Assembly (NCBI RefSeq): GCF_024054175.1
Contig: NZ_JAMXLA010000001.1
Span: 927,341-991,340, forward strand
Direction of reading: 5' to 3'
Origin: Flavobacterium sp. NRK1
GTDB taxonomy: Bacteria > Bacteroidota > Bacteroidia > Flavobacteriales > Flavobacteriaceae
Length of the DNA stretch: 64,000 nt
Under the pieces are notes generated by a model that had not been told where the DNA came from, searched no databases, and saw only the letters and a program-made list of their open reading frames with translations. The position numbers and the translations under genes were made by a program. Shown here piece by piece: positions 8,797-17,988 of the stretch (position 1 is its first letter; the number at the start of each line of letters is the position of its first letter).

Positions 8797-9132
8797 ATGA
8801 AAAGAAAGTTCGCCATATTTAACCTGGCTCTGATGGCATTAGTGCAGCTCACTATTGCCTACCAGTCTTTTCATGCCTTTAGTCATACCCATGAGCCGTT
8901 TGCGCATCACGAACTAAAGAAAGAAACCAAACAACTTACAGTAGGCACTAACCATCATGAAGATGACTGTTCTGTCTGCGATTTCCATTTTGACTACTTT
9001 ATTCAGTCACAGCAGTTCTGCTTAAGGCTTGACTTTCCTTTTTTTGAAATCCCTTACAGCTTTAACAGCGTAGAAGGTACTGCGGCATTCGCCGGAAGTT
9101 TATTTTCCCATAGGGGTCCGCCTTTAGCTTAA
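8797..9132 (+). CDS. Small His/Cys-rich envelope protein, probable metal-related
   Basis: A 111-residue protein with an N-terminal hydrophobic segment (FNLALMALVQLTIAYQSF) that may act as a signal peptide or anchor. It then has a histidine-dense stretch (FHAFSHTHEPFAHHELKK) and the motif HHEDDCSVCDFHF (about residues 53-65), with CxxC between His/Asp residues, a plausible transition-metal site. The C-terminus ends SHRGPPLA, an ending I associate with small proteins found beside TonB receptors in Bacteroidota. Directly downstream are a TonB receptor and a lipoprotein containing EEGHEHQ, so a role in zinc or copper uptake is inferred. No enzyme domain is seen. Confidence 0.75.
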   Translation: MKRKFAIFNLALMALVQLTIAYQSFHAFSHTHEPFAHHELKKETKQLTVGTNHHEDDCSVCDFHFDYFIQSQQFCLRLDFPFFEIPYSFNSVEGTAAFAGSLFSHRGPPLA

Positions 9133-9133
9133 G

Positions 9134-9294
9134 GTCCTCTCCCCGAACCCCTCTCCAAAGGAGAGGGACACTCAGCATGCTTAATTCTATGGTACAAGAT
9201 CATTATACAAGCTATAATGTAACTAGTCCAACCCACAATTAAAAATACAATTTTGCTCAGGCCCCCTCTGCTTTGGAGAGGGTTGGGGTGAGGA
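9134..9294. repeat. C-rich inverted repeat (about 33-bp arms)
   Basis: The left arm 9134-9167 (CCTCTCCCCGAACCCC then TCTCCAAAGGAGAGG) and the right arm 9262-9294 are imperfect reverse complements separated by about 95 bases. The left arm itself contains CCTCTCC AAA GGAGAGG. Similar C-rich arms are, from memory, widespread dispersed repeats in Flavobacteria. It lies between the His-rich gene and the TonB receptor and could form a long hairpin in their mRNA. Confidence 0.75.
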
Positions 9295-9364
9295 TTTATT
9301 AGTTGTTTAAAGCATTCTGTTTTGGGGATTTTGAATATTCTATTCATTTCAGAACAACATTACT

Positions 9365-11749
9365 ATGCGATTTTACTATTTAATCCTGTCGGTTTTTATG
9401 GCAGGCAGCCTTTGTGCGTATTCCCAAAATACCATTAGCGGAAACGTAACTACAAACAAAAATGCTCCGCTTGACGGCGCGCACATACATATTGAACAAC
9501 TGCATGCCGTTAGTAATCCGGACGGGACGTATGTATTGCATAATGCGCCTTCGGGGCAGCACCGTGTGGTAGTTACCTATGTAGGCTATAAAAGCCTTGA
9601 TACCTTACTTACCATAGCAGCCCCAATGCGCTTTGACGTGAAGTTGAAACCCCAGGCAGAACAACTTGACGAAGTAGTGCTTACCGAAAATAATGCTATA
9701 CCTAAAAATGCCATATATGAGGAGAAGCTAAGAACCGAAACCATAGAAAAATACAGCAATGCCAGTTTGGGCGATGCTTTAAAAGAGGTTGCCGGAGTAT
9801 ATAGCCTTAAAACGGGAAATACTATTGTAAAGCCTGTTATAAACGGACTTCATAGTAGCAGGGTACCGATAATATCTAACAATGTGCGAATGGAAGACCA
9901 GCAATGGGGAACCGAGCATGCGCCAAACCTTGACATTAATTCGGCAGGTAAAATTACGGTTATAAAAGGGGCTAATGCTTTACAATATGGTGGCGATGGT
10001 ATTGGCGGAATGGTATTGGTAGATCCGGTAAGTGTATTAAAAGACACTTTGTTTGGAAAAACAATTATGAATTTAGCTTCAAACGGACGCGGAGGCAGTA
10101 TATCATCAAGCCTGCATAAAGGAGCCGAACAGGGCTGGGCATGGAACGCCACGGGCACTTATAAATACTTTGGCGACAGGCAGTCGCCCGATTATGTAAT
10201 TTCTAACACCGGAAACCGCGAAAGCAATTTTGCCGGAGATGTTAAATACATTGGAGACACTTATGATATTACAGCATCGTACAGTTTATATAATGCTACT
10301 ATAGGTATTGCAAAAGCAACACATATTGGTAATACATCCGATCTGGTTAACGCTATAAATAGCGGACAACCCGCCGTTATTGAACCTTTTACTTATAAAA
10401 TAGGTGCTCCGAGGCAGGAGCTTACCCATCATTTAGCCAAAATTAATTTTACTAAACGGTTTAATGATAATTCATCATTGTCTGTGCAATATGCTTTTCA
10501 GCACAATAGCAGGCAGGAGTTTGACATAAGGCGTGGAGAATTTAAAAACAAACCGGCACTAGACCTTACCCTGATTACGCATTCTGCACAAGCCGACTGG
10601 AAGAAAGAAGTTAACAATGTAACCCTAAAGGCAGGCGCAAGTACAGCTATACAGAAAAATACGGCCGATCCGCTAACCGATATACGTCCGCTTATTCCTA
10701 ACTATAACAGGTTTGATGCAGGTGCTTATGGTATTGCCAGCTATGCTTTTTCAAATACATTAACTGCAGAAGCAGGGTTGCGTTATGACTTTTCTAAAAT
10801 GGATGCCTCTAAATTCTACCAGAAATCAAGATGGACAAGCCAGGGCTATGATGGGGTTTTCGACAAATTTATAGTTGCCGATTACGGGTCGCAATGGCTT
10901 ACGAATCCTGAATTTACATTTCACAATGTTTCTGCAAGCCTTGGTATAAGAAAGCAGCTTAACAGCACAATGCAGCTATTAGTAAATGCAGGGCTTGCAA
11001 TGCGTAACCCCAATCCGTCGGAGTTATTTAGTGACGGACTGCACCACTCAAACGGAACAATTGAACTTGGTGATCTTCGCACACAAAAAGAAAAAGCATA
11101 CAAGTTTTCGGCTACGCTGCTAAAAACAGATGGCAATTTTACATTTGAAGCAACACCATACCTTAACCTGATAGACAATTTTATATTTCTGCAACCTACA
11201 GGTATAGAATACACCATAAGAGGTTCGTTTCCGGTATATAATTACCGCCAGACCAATGCACTTATGGCGGGGCTGGATTTGCATACCACATGGAAAATAA
11301 ACAGCCACTGGCAGCACAATTTTTCGGGTGCATACATTTACGGACAGGACGAGACGAACAACCTGCCTCTTATAGAAATGCCTCCGCTTAATATTGTAAA
11401 TACAATTCGCTATACAAAAGAAGACTGGCACAGCCTGTATTTAGAACTTCGTAGTGAAGCGGTGTTTAAACAAACCCGATATCCGGACAATAACTTTATG
11501 ACCGACATTCCTGTTAATGGCGAAACAGTATCTACATTGGTAGATATAAGCACACCGCCCAAAGGTTACCATATGTTTCATTTTTCATCGGGCATGCAAT
11601 TTAAAACTTCCGAAAAAACAGGACTCGCCGTTGGCTTTACTGTACTTAATATATTCAACACAAAATATCGCGATTATCTTAATCGCCAGCGATTATATAC
11701 TGACGATATAGGCCGCAATTTTCAACTGCAATTAAAATTCAATTATTAA
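9365..11749 (+). CDS. TonB-dependent outer-membrane receptor
   Basis: A 794-residue protein with a signal peptide ending near SLCAYSQ. A carboxypeptidase-regulatory-like domain (about residues 22-110; ISGNVTTNKNAPLDGAHIHIE) is followed by the plug domain (about 120-225; SLGDALKEVAGVYSLKTGN and VIKGANALQYGGDGIGG) and a beta-barrel ending in FQLQLKFNY with a terminal aromatic-type signature. The product imports a ligand across the outer membrane using TonB energy. The ligand is not shown by sequence, but the His-rich protein upstream and the lipoprotein 22 bases downstream suggest a metal ion. The plug carries DQQWGTEHAPNLD, and the barrel is modest in size, like zinc/copper or siderophore receptors rather than SusC. 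Confidence 0.92.
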   Translation: MRFYYLILSVFMAGSLCAYSQNTISGNVTTNKNAPLDGAHIHIEQLHAVSNPDGTYVLHNAPSGQHRVVVTYVGYKSLDTLLTIAAPMRFDVKLKPQAEQLDEVVLTENNAIPKNAIYEEKLRTETIEKYSNASLGDALKEVAGVYSLKTGNTIVKPVINGLHSSRVPIISNNVRMEDQQWGTEHAPNLDINSAGKITVIKGANALQYGGDGIGGMVLVDPVSVLKDTLFGKTIMNLASNGRGGSISSSLHKGAEQGWAWNATGTYKYFGDRQSPDYVISNTGNRESNFAGDVKYIGDTYDITASYSLYNATIGIAKATHIGNTSDLVNAINSGQPAVIEPFTYKIGAPRQELTHHLAKINFTKRFNDNSSLSVQYAFQHNSRQEFDIRRGEFKNKPALDLTLITHSAQADWKKEVNNVTLKAGASTAIQKNTADPLTDIRPLIPNYNRFDAGAYGIASYAFSNTLTAEAGLRYDFSKMDASKFYQKSRWTSQGYDGVFDKFIVADYGSQWLTNPEFTFHNVSASLGIRKQLNSTMQLLVNAGLAMRNPNPSELFSDGLHHSNGTIELGDLRTQKEKAYKFSATLLKTDGNFTFEATPYLNLIDNFIFLQPTGIEYTIRGSFPVYNYRQTNALMAGLDLHTTWKINSHWQHNFSGAYIYGQDETNNLPLIEMPPLNIVNTIRYTKEDWHSLYLELRSEAVFKQTRYPDNNFMTDIPVNGETVSTLVDISTPPKGYHMFHFSSGMQFKTSEKTGLAVGFTVLNIFNTKYRDYLNRQRLYTDDIGRNFQLQLKFNY

Positions 11750-11770
11750 TCCATTTAAATATTCATCAAA

Positions 11771-12337
11771 ATGAAAAACTTAAAAATTTCTGCATTTGCA
11801 TTACTAACCGCTATCACTTTTGCTTCATGCAGCAGTGACGATAATACGGCTACTATAGTAAACGAAAATGAAGTGATTACAACCGTAACCGCAACTTTCA
11901 CTCCACAGGATGGTGATTCAGCTATCGTATTAAAATCTCAGGATCTGGATGGCGACGGCCCTAATGCTCCTGTTGTTACTGTTTCGGGTAATTTTACCAG
12001 CGGTAAAGTGTATAATGGAGCAATCACATTTTTAAATGAGCTGGATAATCCTGCCGATAATATTACTCTTGAAGTACAGGAAGAAGGTCATGAACACCAG
12101 ATATTCTTTCAACAGTCAGGTCTTGGCACTATTGCCTATGCAGATACTGATGTGAACGGAAAGCCTATCGGGCTTAACTTTACCTACACTGCAACTGAAA
12201 CACCTAAAACAGGGAACCTTACAATTACATTACGCCATGAGCCTAATAAAGCCGGCGAAGGTGTAAACCAGGGCATTATTACCAATGCAGGCGGCAGTAC
12301 CGACGCTGAAGTAGTATTTAATGTAAGGGTAGAGTAA
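11771..12337 (+). CDS. Lipoprotein partner of the TonB receptor
   Basis: A 188-residue protein with lipobox FASC (cysteine at about residue 20) followed by SSDD, a surface-exposure type signal in Bacteroidota lipoproteins. The body is beta-rich with acidic DLDGDGPNAP and the segment EVQEEGHEHQIFF, which places His and Glu residues together. Homologues I recall are annotated only as a periplasmic-binding-fold-like protein and sit beside TonB receptors. It starts 22 bases after the receptor stop and is surely co-transcribed. A surface or periplasmic metal-capture role is inferred. Confidence 0.8.
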   Translation: MKNLKISAFALLTAITFASCSSDDNTATIVNENEVITTVTATFTPQDGDSAIVLKSQDLDGDGPNAPVVTVSGNFTSGKVYNGAITFLNELDNPADNITLEVQEEGHEHQIFFQQSGLGTIAYADTDVNGKPIGLNFTYTATETPKTGNLTITLRHEPNKAGEGVNQGIITNAGGSTDAEVVFNVRVE

Positions 12338-12344
12338 ATTTATT

Positions 12345-12411
12345 ATGCCACGAATGAGAGGGAACACTGAAATTATAATTATAAATTCCTTTATCATTCG
12401 TGGCATTTTTC
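12345..12411 (+). terminator. Long-stem hairpin terminator after the TonB set
   Basis: ATGCCACGAATGA (12345-12357) pairs perfectly with TCATTCGTGGCAT (12394-12406) across a 36-base loop and is followed by TTTTT. The loop is longer than in ordinary terminators. Confidence 0.6.
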
Positions 12412-12525
12412 ATAAACAGAATATTTAAGATTTCAATTTCTTAAATAAAATCTTAAAACATTAATTATAAATTCATTAACTTTAGGGTAAACATCATTTT
12501 TTCTTAAAATTAAACCCTATTGCCT

Positions 12526-12903
12526 ATGAATTCAAAATTTACTCAAATTGTAAGGATACTGCTTGGGCTTATCCTTATTGCCTTTGGCGCAAATAAAATA
12601 TACTCTTTTATTCCGTTGCCACAACCCCCTGAAGAAGCCGCAGACTTTATGGCTTCTATGGCTAATACCGGCTATATACTTACACTGGTGGCTATATTCG
12701 AAATTATTATCGGTTTATTGCTTATCCTTAAATTGTGGGTTCCGTTTGTATTGCTGCTGCTGGTTCCTCTGTCAGTTAATATACTACTGTTCCATCTTTT
12801 CCTGGATATTCCGGCGATAGGCACGGCACTGTTGGTAGTGGTACTAAACGGCATAATGCTTTATAAGTACAAACAGAAATACAGGCCTTTATTAACATCT
12901 TAA
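12526..12903 (+). CDS. DoxX-like small membrane protein
   Basis: The frame opens at a TTG (12520) two codons earlier, but ATG 12526 is the likelier start, giving about 125 residues. There are four predicted transmembrane segments: [57 protein letters not shown] and [17 protein letters not shown]. The four-helix layout and the first segment ([12 protein letters not shown]) resemble the DoxX/DoxD membrane family, whose members are linked to redox or quinone functions; the precise role is not known. It is a single gene between the TonB set and the prolyl oligopeptidase. Confidence 0.75.
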   Translation: MNSKFTQIVRILLGLILIAFGANKIYSFIPLPQPPEEAADFMASMANTGYILTLVAIFEIIIGLLLILKLWVPFVLLLLVPLSVNILLFHLFLDIPAIGTALLVVVLNGIMLYKYKQKYRPLLTS

Positions 12904-12918
12904 AACTTTGGTTTTGCT

Positions 12919-12926
12919 ATTTTTGT
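12919..12926 (+). promoter_or_regulatory. Candidate -7 element (TATTTTTG) of the S9A peptidase gene
   Basis: TATTTTTG lies 19 bases before the ATG at 12945. A properly spaced -33 box is not seen. Confidence 0.4.
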
Positions 12927-12944
12927 GTATCTAACCCCGCAGAG

Positions 12945-15071
12945 ATGAAAAAAACTATAACATTTATGGCTGCTGCCTGCAGCCTTACCATTAACGCACA
13001 GATGCACGAAAATAGCAAAACCTCTATTAAATATCCTGAAACAAGAAAAGCAGACAATACTGATACCTATTTTGGAACTGAAGTACCCGACCCTTACCGC
13101 TGGCTTGAAGACGACCGTTCTGAAGAAACAGCAGCATGGGTAAAAGCCGAAAATGAAGTCACCTTTAATTACCTTTCTAAAATACCTTTTCGCGATGCTA
13201 TTAAGGCAAGGCTTGAAAAGCTATGGAACTATGAGAGGATAGGCGCACCCTTTAAAGAAGGCGACTATACATACTACTATAAAAACAATGGTTTACAAAA
13301 CCAGTCGGTACTATACCGTAAGGACAAAAACGGCAAGGAAGAAGTATTTCTTGATCCTAATACCCTTTCTAAAGATGGCACAACATCTTTAGGCGGTACA
13401 AACTTTACCAAAAAAGGCGACCTAATGGCGTACTCCATCTCTGAAGGAGGAAGCGACTGGCGCAAGGTCTTTATTATGGATACCGAAACTAAAAAACTGG
13501 TAGGCGAGCCTATTGTTGATGTGAAATTCAGCGGAGTATCATGGAAAGGCAGCGAAGGCTTTTATTACTCCAGCTATGACAAGCCCGAAGGCAGTGAGCT
13601 TTCAGCAAAAACAGATCAGCATAAACTATACTACCATAAACTGGGCACTCCGCAAAAAGAAGATAAAGTAGTATTTGGCCTGGATCAGAAAAGGCGTTAT
13701 GTAGGCGGCTATGTTACCGAAGATATGCATTACCTTATTGTTTCGGCAGCCAACTCTACATCAGGCAATGAACTTTATATTAAAGACCTTACAAAAACCA
13801 ATAGCGATTTTATTACTATAATAGACAACTTTGAGACCGACAGCAATATTATAGATAATGACGGTAGTACACTGTTTATTGTTACCAACTACGAAGCCCC
13901 TAACAAAAAAATTATTACGGTAGATGCTGCCAATCCGCAACAGAAATACTGGAAAGACCTTATTCCGCAAACCGATAATGTGCTTTCTGCTTCAACAGGT
14001 TCAGGCTACATTTTTGCCGAATATATGCAGGATGCCGTATCGGTAGTAAAACAATATGATTATGACGGAAAGCTTATACGCAATGTATCGCTGCCCGGCA
14101 TAGGTACCGTGGGTGGCTTTGGCGGCAAAAAAGAAGAAAAAACACTATATTATTCCTTTACCAATTATATTTCTCCGGGTACTATTTATTCTTACGATGC
14201 CAAATCAGGAAAATCGGAAGTATATCAAAAACCAAAAGTAGATTTTAATAGCGACGATTATGAATCACAGCAGGTATTTTATACTTCAAAAGACGGAACT
14301 AAAATACCAATGATAATTACACATAAAAAGGGAATTAAACTTAATGGTAAAAACCCAACTATACTATATGGTTATGGCGGGTTTAACATCAGCCTTACCC
14401 CAAGCTTCAGCGTACCTAATGCTGTATGGATGGAAAACGGCGGAATATATGCCGTAGCTAATCTTAGGGGCGGTGGTGAATATGGTAAAAAATGGCATGA
14501 TGCAGGTACTAAACAACAAAAACAAAACGTATTTGATGATTTTATAGCTGCCGCCGAATATCTTATAAATAACAACTACACTTCGTCTGACTATCTTGCT
14601 ATAAGCGGAGGTTCTAACGGCGGACTGCTTGTTGGTGCTACTATGACACAGCGACCAGACCTTATGAAAGTTGCTCTGCCGGCAGTAGGCGTGCTTGATA
14701 TGCTTCGTTATCATACTTTTACGGCAGGTGCCGGATGGGCATACGATTATGGCACAGCCGAAGACAGCGCAGAAATGTTTAATTACCTGAAAGGGTATTC
14801 GCCTGTACATAATGTAAAACAAGGCATCCACTACCCTGCAACATTAATAACAACAGGAGATCATGATGACCGCGTTGTGCCGGCACATAGTTTTAAATTT
14901 GCAGCAGAGTTACAGGCTAAGCATAAAGGTGACAACCCTGTACTAATAAGAATTGGGGTAAAAGCCGGACACGGAGCAGGAAAATCGGTAGCGCAGATGA
15001 TTGACGAGTACAGTGATGTGCAGGCATTTACACTTTACAATATGGGCGTAACTCCTAAAGTAAAAAAATAA
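12945..15071 (+). CDS. Prolyl oligopeptidase (peptidase family S9A), secreted
   Basis: A 708-residue serine peptidase. A short signal-like N-terminus ([19 protein letters not shown]) precedes [28 protein letters not shown], typical of S9A prolyl endopeptidases. The beta-propeller spans about residues 95-430 and the alpha/beta-hydrolase domain the remainder. The catalytic serine lies in [10 protein letters not shown] (about 554), the aspartate in [12 protein letters not shown] (about 640) and the histidine in AGHGAGKS (about 675). It cleaves short peptides after proline, here probably in the periplasm. Length is normal for S9A. A strong bidirectional terminator follows. Confidence 0.95.
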   Translation: MKKTITFMAAACSLTINAQMHENSKTSIKYPETRKADNTDTYFGTEVPDPYRWLEDDRSEETAAWVKAENEVTFNYLSKIPFRDAIKARLEKLWNYERIGAPFKEGDYTYYYKNNGLQNQSVLYRKDKNGKEEVFLDPNTLSKDGTTSLGGTNFTKKGDLMAYSISEGGSDWRKVFIMDTETKKLVGEPIVDVKFSGVSWKGSEGFYYSSYDKPEGSELSAKTDQHKLYYHKLGTPQKEDKVVFGLDQKRRYVGGYVTEDMHYLIVSAANSTSGNELYIKDLTKTNSDFITIIDNFETDSNIIDNDGSTLFIVTNYEAPNKKIITVDAANPQQKYWKDLIPQTDNVLSASTGSGYIFAEYMQDAVSVVKQYDYDGKLIRNVSLPGIGTVGGFGGKKEEKTLYYSFTNYISPGTIYSYDAKSGKSEVYQKPKVDFNSDDYESQQVFYTSKDGTKIPMIITHKKGIKLNGKNPTILYGYGGFNISLTPSFSVPNAVWMENGGIYAVANLRGGGEYGKKWHDAGTKQQKQNVFDDFIAAAEYLINNNYTSSDYLAISGGSNGGLLVGATMTQRPDLMKVALPAVGVLDMLRYHTFTAGAGWAYDYGTAEDSAEMFNYLKGYSPVHNVKQGIHYPATLITTGDHDDRVVPAHSFKFAAELQAKHKGDNPVLIRIGVKAGHGAGKSVAQMIDEYSDVQAFTLYNMGVTPKVKK

Positions 15072-15088
15072 TTCAGTCCGGATTTTAT

Positions 15089-15143
15089 AAAAGGCCTGTC
15101 TCATGAGTAATTCCTAATATTACTCTTGAGACAGGCCTTTTTA
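15089..15143. terminator. Strong bidirectional terminator
   Basis: A 22-23-bp stem (AAAAGGCCTGTCTCA half and its complement at 15120-15142) encloses a short loop, flanked by A and T runs. It sits between convergent genes and can serve both. Confidence 0.9.
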
Positions 15144-15158
15144 TTTTAAGCAGTATAA

Positions 15159-16103
15159 CTACAGTAAATAAGAAATCTGGATAGACCCGTAATAAAATCC
15201 GGTTATTACATTATTGGAAAGCTCTTTACCGCGATAGTTAAATGAGTAGGAATAATTCCAGTTATTATAACGATACTTTACACCTACTTCGGCATTAAAC
15301 CTGAATGGTATAAGCGGATAAGTTACCGGGCTGGTATCGTTAAAATGACTGCCCTCTATAGTGGCATCATACTGCATATACTGTACATTAGGGTTCAAAT
15401 ACAAGAAAAGTTCCCTGTGCTGTTTATACACTTCTTTATCATGACTAAGTACTGCATTATGCAAACTTGAATTATACATAGGCTGAAGCGGTCTTTTAAG
15501 GCTTATGCGCATCATTGCCCCTGCACTGGCACTATTCCATATTGTTCCGGCATTAAGTTCGCCCAGCAAATGAAAATCTACTTTTTCTTTAAAACGATTA
15601 CCCAGTACCTTATGTGAATAATACGCTCCTAACTGTGCCGCAACCGAAGTTGTTACCTGATATTGCCACCCCTGCACAGTATGATACCCAATAAGTTTAT
15701 GAAGACCTTTCTGCACGACTTCCGCCTGAGCTTCCGGCCCCATTACACCTCCCTGAATATTTAGTTTGAGTACACTTTCATTAGTGTAGTAGTAATTGAT
15801 GCCAAACTCACCGAAAAGGTATCCTGCAAAAGGCCTGTCGTTCACATCAATATCTGCTGCACGGACTGACTGCGGATTATAAATATATTGTCCGATACGG
15901 AAATCGTATATTTTTTTAGCAAGCTTTTCAGACTGATGATCACTCAGGTAGCGATAAAAGAATTCCATACCTGCGGTATAGTACTGATCGTTTATAGGAG
16001 ATGTATAAAGGTCATTATCTGTAATAAGACCAATTTCGGCAGGCTTTTGTGCATAAGAAAGCGTAAAGCACAAAAGTGCAGTTATAACAATTATTTTTTT
16101 CAC
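15159..16103 (-). CDS. LpxR-like lipid A deacylase family outer-membrane protein
   Basis: A 314-residue protein with a signal peptide (ITALLCFTLSYAQ) and a beta-barrel pattern of alternating aromatic residues. The segment ITDNDLYTSPINDQYYTAGMEFFY (shown in two halves: ITDNDLYTSP and INDQYYTAGME) matches the N-terminal signature of the LpxR/DUF2219 family, where Asn-Asp and a Thr/Ser bind calcium near the active site. A histidine in IGYHTVQGWQYQ (about residue 132) fits the catalytic His region. LpxR removes the 3'-acyloxyacyl chain of lipid A in the outer membrane. Activity is inferred from family membership. It overlaps mtgA by four bases (ATGA), indicating coupling. Confidence 0.8.
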   Translation of the reverse strand: MKKIIVITALLCFTLSYAQKPAEIGLITDNDLYTSPINDQYYTAGMEFFYRYLSDHQSEKLAKKIYDFRIGQYIYNPQSVRAADIDVNDRPFAGYLFGEFGINYYYTNESVLKLNIQGGVMGPEAQAEVVQKGLHKLIGYHTVQGWQYQVTTSVAAQLGAYYSHKVLGNRFKEKVDFHLLGELNAGTIWNSASAGAMMRISLKRPLQPMYNSSLHNAVLSHDKEVYKQHRELFLYLNPNVQYMQYDATIEGSHFNDTSPVTYPLIPFRFNAEVGVKYRYNNWNYSYSFNYRGKELSNNVITGFYYGSIQISYLL

Positions 16104-16783
16104 TGTTCGTAATCAAGCTTAACGTAACGCATCAGTTTTATAATTCTGCCTTTACGCCTTTCGGTATAACCTGATGAGCGTGTAGCCCTGAACCTGCGCG
16201 GATTAGGTAATATTGCCGCAATTCCGGCAGCTTCGTATTTAGTTAGGTCTTTGGCATCTTTACCATACCAGTGCTGCGCAGCAGCCTGAGCACCATAAAC
16301 GCCATCGGCCATTTCTATACTGTTTAGGTACACCTCCATAATGCGCTCTTTGCTCCAAAGCATTTCTATTAGCACTGTAAAGTAAGCTTCCAGGCCTTTA
16401 CGAAGATAACTTCTGCCCTGCCACAGAAATACATTTTTTGCAGTTTGCTGACTTATAGTACTGCCCCCTTTTATTTTTTTACCTTTTTTATTGTTTTTGT
16501 ATGCCTTATACATGGCATCAAAATTAAAGCCGTTGTGCGTAAGGAAAAGGTCATCTTCACTGGCAATGACTGCTTTTTGGAGATTAGGTGATATTTCTTC
16601 CAGAGGCACCCAATCGTGGCTTGAAGTCATTTCTTTACCATTTTCTTTTTGCTCAAAAGCTCTTGATATCATTAACGGTGTAAAAGGAACCGGTACAAAA
16701 CGGAACACGAGTACAAAAAACACCGACAGGGCAATGAACCATAAAAAAGCCTTAAATAGAAAACGGAATATTTTTTTGAACAT
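16100..16783 (-). CDS. mtgA: Monofunctional peptidoglycan glycosyltransferase MtgA
   Basis: A 227-residue protein with one N-terminal transmembrane segment (FLWFIALSVFFVLVFRF) and the GT51 domain. Key motifs are VIASEDDLFLTHNGFN (catalytic Glu in ASEDD, about residue 78), GGSTISQQTAKN, LRKGLEAYFTVLIEMLWSKERIMEVYLNS and GAQAAAQHWYGK. It polymerises lipid II into glycan strands at the periplasmic face of the inner membrane. No transpeptidase domain follows, so it is the monofunctional type. It is the first gene of a two-gene unit with the LpxR-like gene. Confidence 0.95.
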   Translation of the reverse strand: MFKKIFRFLFKAFLWFIALSVFFVLVFRFVPVPFTPLMISRAFEQKENGKEMTSSHDWVPLEEISPNLQKAVIASEDDLFLTHNGFNFDAMYKAYKNNKKGKKIKGGSTISQQTAKNVFLWQGRSYLRKGLEAYFTVLIEMLWSKERIMEVYLNSIEMADGVYGAQAAAQHWYGKDAKDLTKYEAAGIAAILPNPRRFRATRSSGYTERRKGRIIKLMRYVKLDYEQ

Positions 16784-16933
16784 AAAGCAATTGGTTAATA
16801 GACACCAAAATTACGAATTAGTTTGAAAGGCAAGTAATATGATTCATTAACAAATAGAAAAAATGTCAATTTTGATAAATGCCCAAAATAATAATTGAGC
16901 ACCATTTAAAGTTATTATAGCAAATCACCAACT

Positions 16934-17980
16934 ATGAAATTAAAGTTAGTATTACTATTTTGTAGTCTTTATACTATTGCATTAGCACAAAAACTTCATA
17001 GAACAGCTATAGATACAACTCTTGTAGTAAATGAATATGGAGGTTTTTGGGACGATATGCAGCTATTGTATGCAAACCTTCCAAGAATTAAAAACTCACC
17101 TTATAAATATCATTTTAGGTATAGGGAAAATAATCAGGTAGCAGACATTTATAGCAATGACGGCATTAATTTTAAAGGACGTATTCTTAATAATGTCATT
17201 TTAGAAAATAGTGACACTATAAAAAGAAAAGAAAATCTACGTGACACTTATATATTTCGTTATACCAATGTAAAATCAGATAAAGCATCGCAAATTGGTC
17301 AATTCATAATTCGCAATAAAATAAACACAATTCCTTCAAGGGAGAACTTTCCTCAATGGAATATATACTCTATAGGTGGCGGAGGTATTTCATTTGATTT
17401 CAAAGCCGATGAAGCTATCACCCACACAATTTACGATTGTCCCCGATGCCAGGACAATACACATGAAGATGTCCTAAAAATTAAGAAATTATATTTTGAT
17501 CTTCGGTCGATTTTAAACTGGAATCAATTGTTCGTGAATTTTAATGATAAACTCGAACCTGGAAGATATTATTATGATGGTTTCTTTTCCTGGGATAGCC
17601 CAATCAAAGACAAAGTACGCAAATGGAAAAAAAGACGGAGAGCCGAAGGAAAGATAGCACCTTATATAAAGGTTATTGAAGAGCACCTGACAACCGCACT
17701 AAAAAACACTAACCGGTCAGAGTTACCCGCAGATGGTCGCTATAAGATCTATTTTAATAAAAAAGGGAAAGTAAAAAAAGTAGTTTATGATGCTGACAGG
17801 TATATAAAAGTTTCTTCTTATAATGCCAAAAAAATAAAAGCCATTTTTAAAAATAATGGCATTAAAAACCTGAATTTAAAATATGGATTTGTTCAGGTTC
17901 TGTACACTTTTGCAAATAGTAACCCATTTATGAGTCGGTTTTATGGTGGGGGCTACTATCCAAAAGAAGAACATTACTAA
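16934..17980 (+). CDS. Secreted protein of unknown function
   Basis: A 348-residue protein with a signal peptide (LVLLFCSLYTIALAQ). The mature part has no recognised domain. Visible features are GGGGISFDFKADEA, a CxxC in DCPRCQDN (about residue 174), and a basic patch RKWKKRRRAEGKI (about 234-246). Its C-terminal portion (GRYKIYFNKKGKVKKVVYDAD) recalls beta-strand repeats of cell-surface proteins. It is noticeably more A+T-rich than the flanking mtgA and oxidoreductase genes. It is convergent with the FAD oxidoreductase, with an eight-base gap. Confidence 0.75.
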   Translation: MKLKLVLLFCSLYTIALAQKLHRTAIDTTLVVNEYGGFWDDMQLLYANLPRIKNSPYKYHFRYRENNQVADIYSNDGINFKGRILNNVILENSDTIKRKENLRDTYIFRYTNVKSDKASQIGQFIIRNKINTIPSRENFPQWNIYSIGGGGISFDFKADEAITHTIYDCPRCQDNTHEDVLKIKKLYFDLRSILNWNQLFVNFNDKLEPGRYYYDGFFSWDSPIKDKVRKWKKRRRAEGKIAPYIKVIEEHLTTALKNTNRSELPADGRYKIYFNKKGKVKKVVYDADRYIKVSSYNAKKIKAIFKNNGIKNLNLKYGFVQVLYTFANSNPFMSRFYGGGYYPKEEHY

Positions 17981-17988
17981 ATTTCATA

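Noticed and set aside
12345..12411. Hairpin considered as a small RNA gene or mobile repeat
   Set aside because: It is followed by a T run right after an operon end, so a terminator is the simpler reading.
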